Below, piece by piece: positions 16,291 through 24,121 of a DNA stretch of 64,000 nucleotides. The notes under the pieces were generated by a model. That model had not been told where the DNA came from and ran no database searches. It saw only the letters and a program-made list of their open reading frames with translations. This DNA is from CAZDDB01 sp963843285. Its GTDB lineage: Bacteria; Acidobacteriota; HRBIN11; JAKEFK01. Within the stretch, counting starts at the first letter, position 1. Each line of letters begins with the position of its first letter. Position numbers and translations under genes: made by a program. The DNA is taken from contig CAWJJO010000009.1 in the NCBI GenBank assembly GCA_963843285.1, positions 1 through 64,000 on the forward strand, given 5' to 3'.

Positions 16291-16936
16291 CTATTCTCCC
16301 ATCCATTCGAATCTGTATGCGACTCTTGGTCCCCGGGCTCCGCCATAGGCAATTTCCGCGATAATCATTGAGAATGGCTCACAATACCGGGCCATTTTTA
16401 ACGCGCCGATGTCCAGCGGATCAAAGCCAATATCGCGGATCAATTGTGCTGCAATTTTCTTGGCTTTGGAGTCGTCCCCACAATACATCATGCTGGGTTT
16501 GTTGGCTTGACTGCGTTGCTCGAAGACATCGAAAAGAACTTCGCTCGGAATTGTGTTGAACGCTAAGACGAACCGGGTTTTCGGGAACCTTTTTGCGAGT
16601 GTTTCTGCGCCTGATGAAGTGTGCGCGATTACAAAGTCAGAGTTGCTCGCATTTAACGGCAGCGAACAGCTCACGATTGTCTTTCCGGACAGATCACCTG
16701 CCTGCTTCAGCACATCATCCATTTGGGACCAGTTCACTGCAAGCAGAAGCACATCGGATGCTTCAACAGCCTCTCCCGGTGTTCCTGCCCGCGCTTTTCC
16801 ACCGGCTTTTTTTGCAAGGCCTTTCAGCTTTTGCCTGGCTGCGCGCGTAGCTAAAGAACACATCGTGGCCCGCTCGCGCAAAAAGTGTCCCGAGCTTCGC
16901 TCCCATGAGTCCAGATCCCAGAATTCCAATTCGCAT
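16291..16936 (-). CDS. NADP-binding oxidoreductase (F420-dependent NADP reductase-like), one frameshift
   Basis: From ATG 16936 (GGAGG upstream) the frame gives MRIGILGSGLMGAKLGTLF, a GxGxxG dinucleotide fold, and then continues in another frame from KLKGLAKKAGGKARAGTP through DVLLLAVNW, KTIVSCSLPL, VLAFNTIPSEVL and GFDPLDIGAL. One surplus G in CAGG near 16827 explains the switch. This is the NADP oxidoreductase, coenzyme F420-dependent family, which also contains F420-independent members. A start at 16941 in the second frame would miss the nucleotide motif. The gene is second in a five-gene operon after an aldo/keto reductase. The frameshift may be a sequencing error. Confidence 0.8.
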
Positions 16937-16967
16937 ACCAACTCCTCCGCTCTAGCAGGCCCTGACT

Positions 16968-17958
16968 TTAGCGATCAATCCGTCGCTGAAGGTGCTCCGG
17001 ATAACGCTCTCCCTGTGGCTTGATCTTCGAGGCCGCCATTTCAATTTCATGAAGATCACCAGCCGTGAGCTCGATTTGAGCTGCTCCGTTGTTTTCGCTC
17101 AGGCGATCTAACTTTGTTGTCCCCGGGATTGGAACAATCCACGATTTTTGAGCAAGAATCCATGCAAGAGCGATCTGTGCCGGAGTCGCATGTTTTTCTT
17201 TTGCGATTTTCGCGAGCAGATCCACGAAGGCCTGGTTCACTTTCAGATTGTCTTGTTGAAAGCGCGGAACGATACTGCGAAAATCGGAGCTATCGAACTT
17301 TGTATCTGTCGCGATCTTTCCAGTTAGAAATCCCTTCCCCAGCGGACTGAATGGGACGAAACCGATTCCAAGCTCCTCCAGAGTTGGCAGGATCTGTTCC
17401 TCAGGTTCTCGCCACCAGAGCGAGTATTCACTTTGAAGGGCCGTTACAGGTTGGACAGCGTGAGCGCGCCGGATCGTTTTCACTCCCGCTTCCGAGAGGC
17501 CAAAGTGTTTTACTTTGCCTTCTTGAATGAGATCTTTGACAGCACCCGCAACATCTTCGATTGGCACCTGCTGATCAACCCGGTGCTGGTATAAGAGATC
17601 GATCGCATTCACCTTCAAACGCCTCAGGGAAGCCTCAGCGACTTCTTTGATATGCTCCGGCCTGCTGTCGAGGTCGGTCCATTTTCCACTCGCATCCGGT
17701 TTAAAACCGAACTTCGTTGCGATCACGATCTTTTCACGGAAAGGCGCCAGCGCTTCACCGACAAGTTCTTCGTTGAGGAAAGGACCATACGCTTCAGCGG
17801 TATCGAAAAAAGTGACTCCTTGTTCGACAGCTGCCCGCAGAACAGAGATCATTTCCTTTTTGTCTTTCGGTGGACCGTAGCCGAAGCTCATTCCCATGCA
17901 GCCGAACCCTATAGCCGAGACCTCCAAGGTTGCTATTTCCAAGTTTGCGTTTCTGCAT
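16968..17958 (-). CDS. Aldo/keto reductase, one frameshift near the start
   Basis: ATG 17958 with AAGGAGG upstream begins MQKRKLGNSNL, and the next frame continues EVSAIGFGCMGMSFGYG. A surplus G in TTGG near 17927 accounts for the switch. Family features: FFDTAEAYGP (catalytic Asp and Tyr), ATKFGF (Lys), LLYQHRVD (His), the GLSEAG strand and the C-terminal GTTKLDRLSEN phosphate-binding loop for NADPH. Total length of about 330 is normal. It is the first gene of the operon running to 15001. Substrate unknown. Relatives reduce aldehydes and keto sugars. Confidence 0.88.
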
Positions 17959-17979
17959 GATTGCCTCCTTCATGTTTTT

Positions 17980-18052
17980 AACCACAGAGACACAGAGTCA
18001 CAGAGTTAAAAAGCGTTCATTCATAACTCAGTGTCTCTATGCCTCTGTGGTT
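17980..18052. repeat. Inverted pair of ACCACAGAGACACAGAG-type repeats
   Basis: AACCACAGAGACACAGAG (17980 on) faces its complement ending CCTCTGTGGTT (18042-18052), with AGTTA and TAACT also pairing around a short centre. It lies between the AraC gene end and the aldo/keto reductase start, and its right arm encodes the last residues and the stop codon of the AraC protein. Confidence 0.8.
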
Positions 18053-19046
18053 GAGCTGATGCGCGCCATTTTGCCGGGGAAACACCTTCCCAATTCTGGA
18101 ATGCCCGGAAAAAGGAATTGGAGTTTTCGAAACCGAGCAAGTAAGCTGCTTCGTTCAGTCCAAGAGAAGAATGCAAGAGGTAATGATGCGCCAGCTCTCG
18201 GCGCGCTTCCCCGAGCAATTGTTGAAAGCTGATCCCATCGTTTGCGAGTCGGCGCTGCAAAGTGCGAGCACTCATATTTAGCTCTCTTGCGAGATCTTCG
18301 ATCGCCGGACGTTGCCCGGCTACAAGTTGCTTCAGCATTCCTTTGACTTGTTCACGAATTGTTCGTTGTGAGAGTTGGACGCGTAACTCCGCCTCGAGTT
18401 GGGGCACCAGCATCCCGAGCAGTTCCGGATTGTGAGTAACGAAGGGCCGATCCAGATCCTGACGGGTGAAAACCAGCAAGTTTTGTTTGGCTTTGAACTT
18501 CACCGGGCAACCAAAGTGCGCCTCGAATGCATCGCGGTGCGCGGGCGAACGCTCCAATTCAATTCGAATCGGCGTCATTGCGGCGCCGATACCACGTCGC
18601 CCGATGGCGACTACCCGGGCAAAACATAAGTCGATCAATACCGGCGGTTCGATTTCTTTTGCGAGCAGCCACTTGAATTGAACGGCGCATTCTTGCCGCT
18701 GCTCCAGGATTTGAATCTTTTCAGGACAGGTAAGTTGTTTGTAGCGAGCCATTCGTTGCATAGCATCGCGAAGCGAGCGGCTGTATAGCACTGCAATGGA
18801 AATCGGATCATAGCGCTCGACTCGCTCCTCGTTTCCCAGTTTGAGTCCAATCAACGGATCACTACTGACTTCGCTGATGCTCCGCCACAAAGCGAAGAAT
18901 TCTTCCGTGTCAACGAACATCTTTTCCTGCTGAAACAAACCCATTGGCAGTCCCGCCTGCCGCAATATAGCGGCCGGTGGGACACCCAACTCTTCCAATC
19001 GCTTCGGCAACCAGCCGGCAACTTTAAATCGATTCACAATGGGCAT
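18021..19046 (-). CDS. AraC-family transcriptional regulator
   Basis: 341 residues: an N-terminal arabinose-binding-like domain of the OruR/ArgR/CadC-neighbour type (KVAGWLPKRLEELGVPPAAILRQAG, ISIAVLYSRSLRDAMQRMARYK) and a C-terminal double helix-turn-helix (DLARELNMSARTLQRRLANDGISFQQLL and AAYLLGFENSNSFFRAFQNWEGVSPAKWR). It follows the alcohol dehydrogenase gene by 15 nt on the same strand and probably controls that unit. The last ten residues, QPQRHRDTEL, are encoded by the dispersed repeat at 17980-18052, so the natural C-terminus has been replaced or extended. Confidence 0.88.
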   Translation of the reverse strand: MPIVNRFKVAGWLPKRLEELGVPPAAILRQAGLPMGLFQQEKMFVDTEEFFALWRSISEVSSDPLIGLKLGNEERVERYDPISIAVLYSRSLRDAMQRMARYKQLTCPEKIQILEQRQECAVQFKWLLAKEIEPPVLIDLCFARVVAIGRRGIGAAMTPIRIELERSPAHRDAFEAHFGCPVKFKAKQNLLVFTRQDLDRPFVTHNPELLGMLVPQLEAELRVQLSQRTIREQVKGMLKQLVAGQRPAIEDLARELNMSARTLQRRLANDGISFQQLLGEARRELAHHYLLHSSLGLNEAAYLLGFENSNSFFRAFQNWEGVSPAKWRASAQPQRHRDTEL

Positions 19047-19061
19047 CCTTGTATTGGTACG

Positions 19062-20111
19062 TTATGTCCTCAGTGAAGCCATGTCGATCACGAATCGATA
19101 TTTGACGTCACTTTTGAGCAGGCGATCGTACGCATCGTTGATCTGTTGAATACGGATCTTCTCAATATCGCACGCGATACCGTGTTCACCGCAGAAATCC
19201 AGCATCTCCTGGGTTTCGCGGATGCCGCCGATAGCCGATCCTGCAAAGCTCCGGCGCTTGAAGATCAAGCTGAAAGCCGCGACCGGCAGCGGCTTTTCAG
19301 GCGCGCCTACGAGTGTTAATGTGGCATCCCGTTTCAGTAAATTCAGGTAAGCATTGATATCGTGATCCGCGGATACTGTGTCCAGAATAAAATCGAAACT
19401 GTTGGCGTTCTTCAGCATTTCATTTTCATTCTTTGAAATGATCACTTCATGGGCGCCCAGGCGGACGGCATCTTCTGCCTTGTTTGGCGAAGTTGTAAAC
19501 AGGACTACGTTGGCGCCGAAGGCGTTTGCCAATTTCACAGCCATGTGTCCAAGGCCGCCGAGTCCCACGATTCCTACACGCTTTCCTTTGCCTGCGTTCC
19601 AGTGACGCAACGGGGAATATGTGGTGATGCCTGCGCAAAGCAGTGGCGCCGCTGCAGCAATATCCAGATTCTTGGGTACCCGCAACGTAAAGGCTTCATC
19701 GACTGTAATACTTTCGGAGTAGCCGCCGCGGGTGACTCCACCTTCACGCGGATCTTCGGTGTTGTACGTCCATATCGATCCGTTCTCGCAGTATTGTTCT
19801 AATCCTTCCTGGCAGCTCTGGCATTTACCGCAGGAGCCAACCATGCATCCAACAGCAGCCATGTCTCCTTCATGGAACTTGCTTACTTTACTGCCTGCCT
19901 TCACTACGCGTCCGATGATCTCGTGACCGGGCACGCAAGGATAAATCGTGTTGCTCCATTCATTGCGCGCTTGATGCAAATCAGAATGGCAGACGCCACA
20001 GTAAAGAATTTCGATTTGGACATCGCGCGGGCCAGGATCACGGCGCTGGATGGAAAAGGGTTTCAACGGCGAGCTAGCGCTTGCCGCTGCATACGATCTG
20101 ACTTCAAACAT
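19062..20111 (-). CDS. Zinc-dependent alcohol dehydrogenase (NADP-type, YahK/Adh-like)
   Basis: 349 residues from ATG 20111, with GGAGG 9 nt upstream. Catalytic zinc ligands are in YCGVCHSDLH and PGHEIIGRV, the structural zinc site is CGKCQSCQEGLEQYC and the nucleotide-binding loop is GIVGLGGLGHMAV. This pattern is that of cinnamyl-alcohol-dehydrogenase-like broad aldehyde reductases. It is cytoplasmic. It forms an operon with the AraC regulator downstream and is transcribed towards the aldo/keto reductase operon, another aldehyde-reducing gene. Confidence 0.92.
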   Translation of the reverse strand: MFEVRSYAAASASSPLKPFSIQRRDPGPRDVQIEILYCGVCHSDLHQARNEWSNTIYPCVPGHEIIGRVVKAGSKVSKFHEGDMAAVGCMVGSCGKCQSCQEGLEQYCENGSIWTYNTEDPREGGVTRGGYSESITVDEAFTLRVPKNLDIAAAAPLLCAGITTYSPLRHWNAGKGKRVGIVGLGGLGHMAVKLANAFGANVVLFTTSPNKAEDAVRLGAHEVIISKNENEMLKNANSFDFILDTVSADHDINAYLNLLKRDATLTLVGAPEKPLPVAAFSLIFKRRSFAGSAIGGIRETQEMLDFCGEHGIACDIEKIRIQQINDAYDRLLKSDVKYRFVIDMASLRT

Positions 20112-20265
20112 AATGTCATCCTCCAATTTCTTAAGCGGTCACACTTAAATCTAGCTATTTGAGCAGTGTCGGTCACTAGCAATCTACGCCAATGTACTTG
20201 CAAAATGCGCCAGAGAATCCCACAATGGTTGAAACGGATCAAAATCCACGCAAGTTCGAAGGCTA

Positions 20266-21204
20266 CTACGGCCTCTTCAGAGACCCTTTGCGTTCTCCCC
20301 GTTCTTTGGGATTCAGAACCGGCGCCGGGTCGTAGATTGCACCTTTGCAGGATTTCACAATATGGCGGGCAAATTCATCCACGAGTTCGAACTGCGGACC
20401 GCAGTGATACGCTGAAAGACTCAAAATGATCAGCCATTTGGCTTTTTTAAATTGGTTGATTTTCGGAAGAAAAGCCGGGGATGTGAGCCCGATGCGCACG
20501 GAAAAATGCTCATCGGTTTTGTGCGGACACCGCGCGATCATCAACGCCTGATAACAATCGGAATCATCGGTTATCCACTGCAAGGCGCATCTCCTGCGGG
20601 ATGCGACAAACCGATGAATCAATTTTTGATCGGGACGTTTTTCCACAGCAACCGCTAGAACGTACGGTCTCTGCCGCCAGGGTTTTCCCGGTCGATTCAG
20701 CCTTCCCCACCGCACATCCAGAGTCGCATAAATTTTTTCGCTCCAACGCGGATCATAGTTGGAGTTCAGGGCGTAAGCGCCCCACAGCCAGTTCCAGGAT
20801 GGCCATTCAGGGCCTGCTTGAGATTTCAGCCACTCTTCCAGCTTTTGCAGTCTGATTTTTTCTGTAACGCCAAAAGCTGCGCCTTCAGGATGCAGTGTGA
20901 TCTGAAAAAGCTCGTTGTTCAGAAAAGATGCGTTTAGAGAAAAAATATTTCTTACAACACGATGTTTACCAAGTTCGTAGTTCCTTAAAATTCCTTTTTG
21001 ATATGCGAAAGCACCAAGATGGTGAAACGTATCGACATTCCTGTCCTCATGAGACAGAACCGCCTTTGAGCCGAACGGAGTGCGAAGAAATTCCGAAAAC
21101 GACATCAGAGGTTTCAACACCTTTCTTGAACTGAGGGAAACTATGCCTGTTTGCGGGTCGATCCAAGCTGGGATCCCCCTGGGCTTCCTTTTCGATTGTC
21201 CCAT
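20266..21204 (-). CDS. Hypothetical protein, 312 aa
   Basis: No family is recognised. The protein is basic and soluble-looking, without signal peptide or membrane helix. It begins with MGQSKRKPRGIPAWIDP. Noticeable segments are AFAYQKGILRNYELGKH, WNWLWGAYALNSNYDPRW, VEKRPDQKLIHRFV and WLIILSLSAYHCGPQFELVDEFARHIV. Good codon use over the full length and the absence of a credible competing frame support it. It stands alone between the ADH unit and the hemerythrin-like gene. Confidence 0.55.
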   Translation of the reverse strand: MGQSKRKPRGIPAWIDPQTGIVSLSSRKVLKPLMSFSEFLRTPFGSKAVLSHEDRNVDTFHHLGAFAYQKGILRNYELGKHRVVRNIFSLNASFLNNELFQITLHPEGAAFGVTEKIRLQKLEEWLKSQAGPEWPSWNWLWGAYALNSNYDPRWSEKIYATLDVRWGRLNRPGKPWRQRPYVLAVAVEKRPDQKLIHRFVASRRRCALQWITDDSDCYQALMIARCPHKTDEHFSVRIGLTSPAFLPKINQFKKAKWLIILSLSAYHCGPQFELVDEFARHIVKSCKGAIYDPAPVLNPKERGERKGSLKRP

Positions 21205-21232
21205 GTTTAGGCGTATTTCGATTTTACCGGTA

Positions 21233-21658
21233 CTAAGTTTGGAAAACTTCCTGAATGAGTGCGTTTTCTTTCGCTTCGTGTACCTTCAACCATTTGAGCA
21301 GCTGGGAAAGCTTCTTGAGAAGCTTTTCATCTAAAGAAGGGTCCGTTTCTTTCTGCCTGCACTGGTCTTGAATCTCAGAGAGGATCCGTAGAAAAACAGG
21401 ATGCTCTGCCTGCAATGCCAGGAGCGCGTTTCCTGCGCCGGATTTTCGGCCGGAAATCTCTTCCAAATAATATCCGGATTCCTCCGTATCGAAGTGTTCG
21501 CGAAGTCTTACCTCTAAAGACTGAAGATCCTGCCCAAGTTTCACGCGTACTTTTTCCAGCTGAAGCAGTTCCGGATTCCATTTAGATATTGTTCGCAAAT
21601 CGCGCAATAGTATATCAAGCCTCTCATGCTCCTCTAAGACAAGTTTGTGATCGCTCAT
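21233..21658 (-). CDS. Hemerythrin-like / HHE cation-binding domain protein
   Basis: About 141 residues forming one four-helix bundle. The spaced metal-ligand candidates fit HHE domains: LEEHERL near the start, LREHFDTEE, LQAEHPVF and WLKVHEAKENALI at the end. Such proteins bind a di-iron or other metal centre and sense or buffer oxygen or nitric oxide. Here the function is inferred only. ATG 21658 is chosen because the helix starts there. An in-frame start at 21685 adds nine residues, and neither has a ribosome site. Confidence 0.75.
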   Translation of the reverse strand: MSDHKLVLEEHERLDILLRDLRTISKWNPELLQLEKVRVKLGQDLQSLEVRLREHFDTEESGYYLEEISGRKSGAGNALLALQAEHPVFLRILSEIQDQCRQKETDPSLDEKLLKKLSQLLKWLKVHEAKENALIQEVFQT

Positions 21659-21825
21659 GTCTAGGAACCCAACAGCCTCAAGCATACTTTAGATCTTCGA
21701 TTACTCAACAGCAAATCCCCTCCCTGCTTTCTGATTTGTGGTCAATTGGCAGAGCTGAAACGGAAGAGCCGTATCGAAGAACTAGATAGCCCTATGGAAA
21801 CCGAAAAGAAGGAACTACCGCAAGC

Positions 21826-23103
21826 CTACTGCTTACCAGCCATCAGTTGCAGTAGCCATTTCCTTTGAACATCGAAAGCCGCTGGCACAAAACCTTGCAG
21901 GCCGGGTATTTCGCGTTCACTTCCAGTGACAGCCTCCAATAGAGCATGGTTCGCCTTTTCAATGATGACATAATCAAAGTCCCTGCCCTTGAGAGCTTTC
22001 CTCATATTCTCGATGGTATCGACAACCGGCGTCGATCTATCGAGCGAACCGAAAACCGCCCTGACCGGGCATTTCACTCCTCGCAATTCCAAAATTGGGT
22101 CATGGCTGTAGTCTTTATTCCAGAAGGAAACAAGCTCTTCTTTGCTATCTACTCTCGGCAGCAAGTCGAACCATTCCTGATCTTTCAAGGTTTCCATCAG
22201 CGCATGACTTTTCTGCCAATCCTTTTCTCTTCCGGATTTCCCCGCTTGAAAAAAAGCATTGAGATAATCGGTTGCCAGTTTGATCTTCCCTGGAGGATAG
22301 CCGTTTGCTTCCATCTCCGAGCGAAGCCTGTAGATCTCCTGTTTCCACGCCGGAACGAACATGCCTGATTGGTTGATCAGGATGCGAATTCCCTTTACCT
22401 TTGACGCAACGCCGGCGGCTATGAATCCTCCCTGACTGCTTCCCCAAAGGCCAATTCGTGAGGCATCAATATCCTTTCGGGAACGGAGGAACGCAATACC
22501 GGCAATTCCATCATCTATGAAATCTTGAAAAGCGGCGTCTTCAAAGTTACCTTCCGACCGGCCGGAGCCTCGCTTGTCGTAGGTCAGCACAGCAAAGCCA
22601 TTTGCGGAGAAAAAATATGGAATTGGCCCGAAAGAATAGCGCGTGAGTTTTCCTGATCCGTGCAGCAGGAGCACTGCAGGATATGGAGGCTGCCCCGGTG
22701 GCAAGTAAAGCGTCCCCGCCAAGCCGGTATTTCCAGACTTCACTTCGACCTGTTGCTGCCCAATAGCAATGTGGTGGGCTTTGAACTTCTTGTCTGAAAT
22801 CTGCCATTCCGCTTCTGCGGGACCACAGCTTAGATGCAACTCTTCGGGTGAATCGGAAAACAAGGAAGCGCCAGCCGACAATTGCCCGTTGTCTTCGTGA
22901 AGGATCCTCGCATATCCGGATTGGAAATCCATGAAAAACAAACGGAGATTACCGTCGCCCGGATCGAATTTCGATATCGTCACAAGATGGTTCTCGCCGG
23001 ATTCAAAGGCCCCTTCACATGTATTTTCCGAGGATGCATCTTCGGCGACAGCGACCGTAACTGCAGTCAAACAGAAAACAAACACGAAACGAAAGAGATT
23101 CAT
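21826..23103 (-). CDS. Secreted alpha/beta hydrolase (dipeptidyl-peptidase/esterase-like)
   Basis: 425 residues from ATG 23103 (AAGGAAG upstream), with a signal peptide FRFVFVFCLTAVTVAVA. A beta-rich N-terminal part is followed by the hydrolase fold: VLLLHGSGK oxyanion strand, TYDKRGSGRSEG, nucleophile GLWGSSQGG, an Asp in VFGSLDRSTP and the catalytic His in IEKANHALLE. The layout matches BAAT/prolyl oligopeptidase-like acyl hydrolases. Its ATG overlaps the TGA of the upstream TetR gene (ATGA), so the two are translationally coupled and TetR probably controls it. Confidence 0.87.
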   Translation of the reverse strand: MNLFRFVFVFCLTAVTVAVAEDASSENTCEGAFESGENHLVTISKFDPGDGNLRLFFMDFQSGYARILHEDNGQLSAGASLFSDSPEELHLSCGPAEAEWQISDKKFKAHHIAIGQQQVEVKSGNTGLAGTLYLPPGQPPYPAVLLLHGSGKLTRYSFGPIPYFFSANGFAVLTYDKRGSGRSEGNFEDAAFQDFIDDGIAGIAFLRSRKDIDASRIGLWGSSQGGFIAAGVASKVKGIRILINQSGMFVPAWKQEIYRLRSEMEANGYPPGKIKLATDYLNAFFQAGKSGREKDWQKSHALMETLKDQEWFDLLPRVDSKEELVSFWNKDYSHDPILELRGVKCPVRAVFGSLDRSTPVVDTIENMRKALKGRDFDYVIIEKANHALLEAVTGSEREIPGLQGFVPAAFDVQRKWLLQLMAGKQ

Positions 23104-23750
23104 AGTTTCTTCCTTCTTGATGCAGGTGACCTCACTCTTTGCCGTGCGAGACGGAGAAGAAACCGCGTGCGGCGCACTAATTCTTCCTGTAAGTCGAAGC
23201 CTTCCGCGGAAACAATCCATTCCTGAACGGTTGAGCTGAGAACGGACATCACGACAGCAGTGAGAAGACGGGAGTTGAGTCCCGAAGCAAATTCTCCACT
23301 TTGTATGGCTGCGCGAAGTCTTTTGTGAAACCACAAAAATATCTTTTTTTCGTTCTTTTGATCCACGAGCTCCAGGACATCACTGCTGAAAACGTGCCTC
23401 AAGATCGTCCTGCTGAGCGAAACAGACTTTTCGGCCCCGGCCGCGAATATCCGCATGGCAGAAATGATTGCTTCCCCCTGGGAAGAGGAAGACACTTGTG
23501 AGATTTGCTCAAAAATACTGCGGATCAGCTGGCTGTGATATTCGGCAAGGACGTGCTCTTTGCTCGGGAAATAGTTGAAAAACGTCTGTTTTGCGATATC
23601 TGCGATATCACAAATATCCTGTATGGTCGTGCTCTCATATCCCTGACGCCGGAACAGTGTGATTGCCGATTCATATATTCTCCGGCGAACCTCCATTTTT
23701 CGACGCAATCTGCGCGGTACAGAGGCACTGAATGGACTCTGGTCTAACAT
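23100..23750 (-). CDS. TetR-family regulator
   Basis: 216 residues. The N-terminal helix-turn-helix is clear: AITLFRRQGYESTTIQDICDIADIAKQTFFNYFPSKEHVL. The C-terminal ligand domain (TLFR to LLRLARQRV) resembles the large TetR_C family with no specific ligand known. It is first in an operon with the alpha/beta hydrolase and shares ATGA with it. ATG 23750 has no ribosome site, stands 8 nt from a -10 box and lies within a palindrome, suggesting leaderless and self-repressed expression. An alternative start is Met 23696. Confidence 0.87.
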   Translation of the reverse strand: MLDQSPFSASVPRRLRRKMEVRRRIYESAITLFRRQGYESTTIQDICDIADIAKQTFFNYFPSKEHVLAEYHSQLIRSIFEQISQVSSSSQGEAIISAMRIFAAGAEKSVSLSRTILRHVFSSDVLELVDQKNEKKIFLWFHKRLRAAIQSGEFASGLNSRLLTAVVMSVLSSTVQEWIVSAEGFDLQEELVRRTRFLLRLARQRVRSPASRRKKL

Positions 23751-23787
23751 TAGACCATAGTCTATAAATTCATATGGATCCTGTCAA
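23741..23787 (-). promoter_or_regulatory. TetR gene promoter with overlapping palindromic operators
   Basis: Minus-strand TTGACA (23782-23787), 17 nt, TAGACT (23759-23764). Overlapping palindromes cover the -10 and start: GGTCTA-ACAT-TAGACC (23741-23756) and TAGAC-CATA-GTCTA (23751-23764). The start codon 23750-23748 lies in the first palindrome. A TetR dimer bound here would block RNA polymerase. Confidence 0.65.
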
Positions 23788-23812
23788 GCGGACGAGTCGC
23801 AGGCCGAATTCT

Positions 23813-23840
23813 GCCGGCGAGACGCCGGCGTTACAAACCG
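23813..23840. repeat. GC-rich hairpin repeat with TACAAACCG tail
   Basis: GCCGGCG-AGA-CGCCGGC followed by GTTACAAACCG. The same layout, GCCCGCC-GGA-GGCGGGC then GCTACAAACCG, occurs at 60616-60642. This indicates a small dispersed REP-like family. Confidence 0.7.
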
Positions 23841-23911
23841 AATGCACAGATCCGGATTCCTGATTGGTCGGAGACTTATGGTAGCATCACGATGTTATGA
23901 AGCAAGAAGCG

Positions 23912-24068
23912 ATGGTTGGCCAAACGCTCGGACACGATCGGATCACCCCAGTCATTGGCGCCGGCGGGATGGGGCAGGTATACCGGGCTACAGACACGAA
24001 GCTCGGCCGGGACGTCGCCCTCAAAGTCTTGCCGCCGGAAACGGCAGCCGATCCCGCGCGGCTCGACC
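23912..24068 (+). pseudogene. 5' fragment of a Ser/Thr kinase gene
   Basis: The frame MVGQTLGHDRITPVIGAGGM continues GQVYRATDTKLGRDVALKVLPPETAADPARLDQ, which is the glycine-rich loop and lysine strand of a PknB-like kinase, and then loses similarity. The catalytic loop, the rest of the kinase and any sensor domain are missing. The remnant ends shortly before the convergent glycosyltransferase gene at 24122. Confidence 0.8.
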
Positions 24069-24121
24069 AGGTTCACCGAGTTGCTGAGGAAGATGAAGCT
24101 GGAGAAATAGGCAGCAGTCAG

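Noticed and set aside
21686..21825. Search for a tRNA or small RNA in the gap before the hydrolase gene
   Set aside because: No cloverleaf, CCA end or strong hairpin could be found.
24069..24110. Codons after the kinase fragment (FTELLRKMKLEK)
   Set aside because: Too short to assign. It could be a remnant of another gene.
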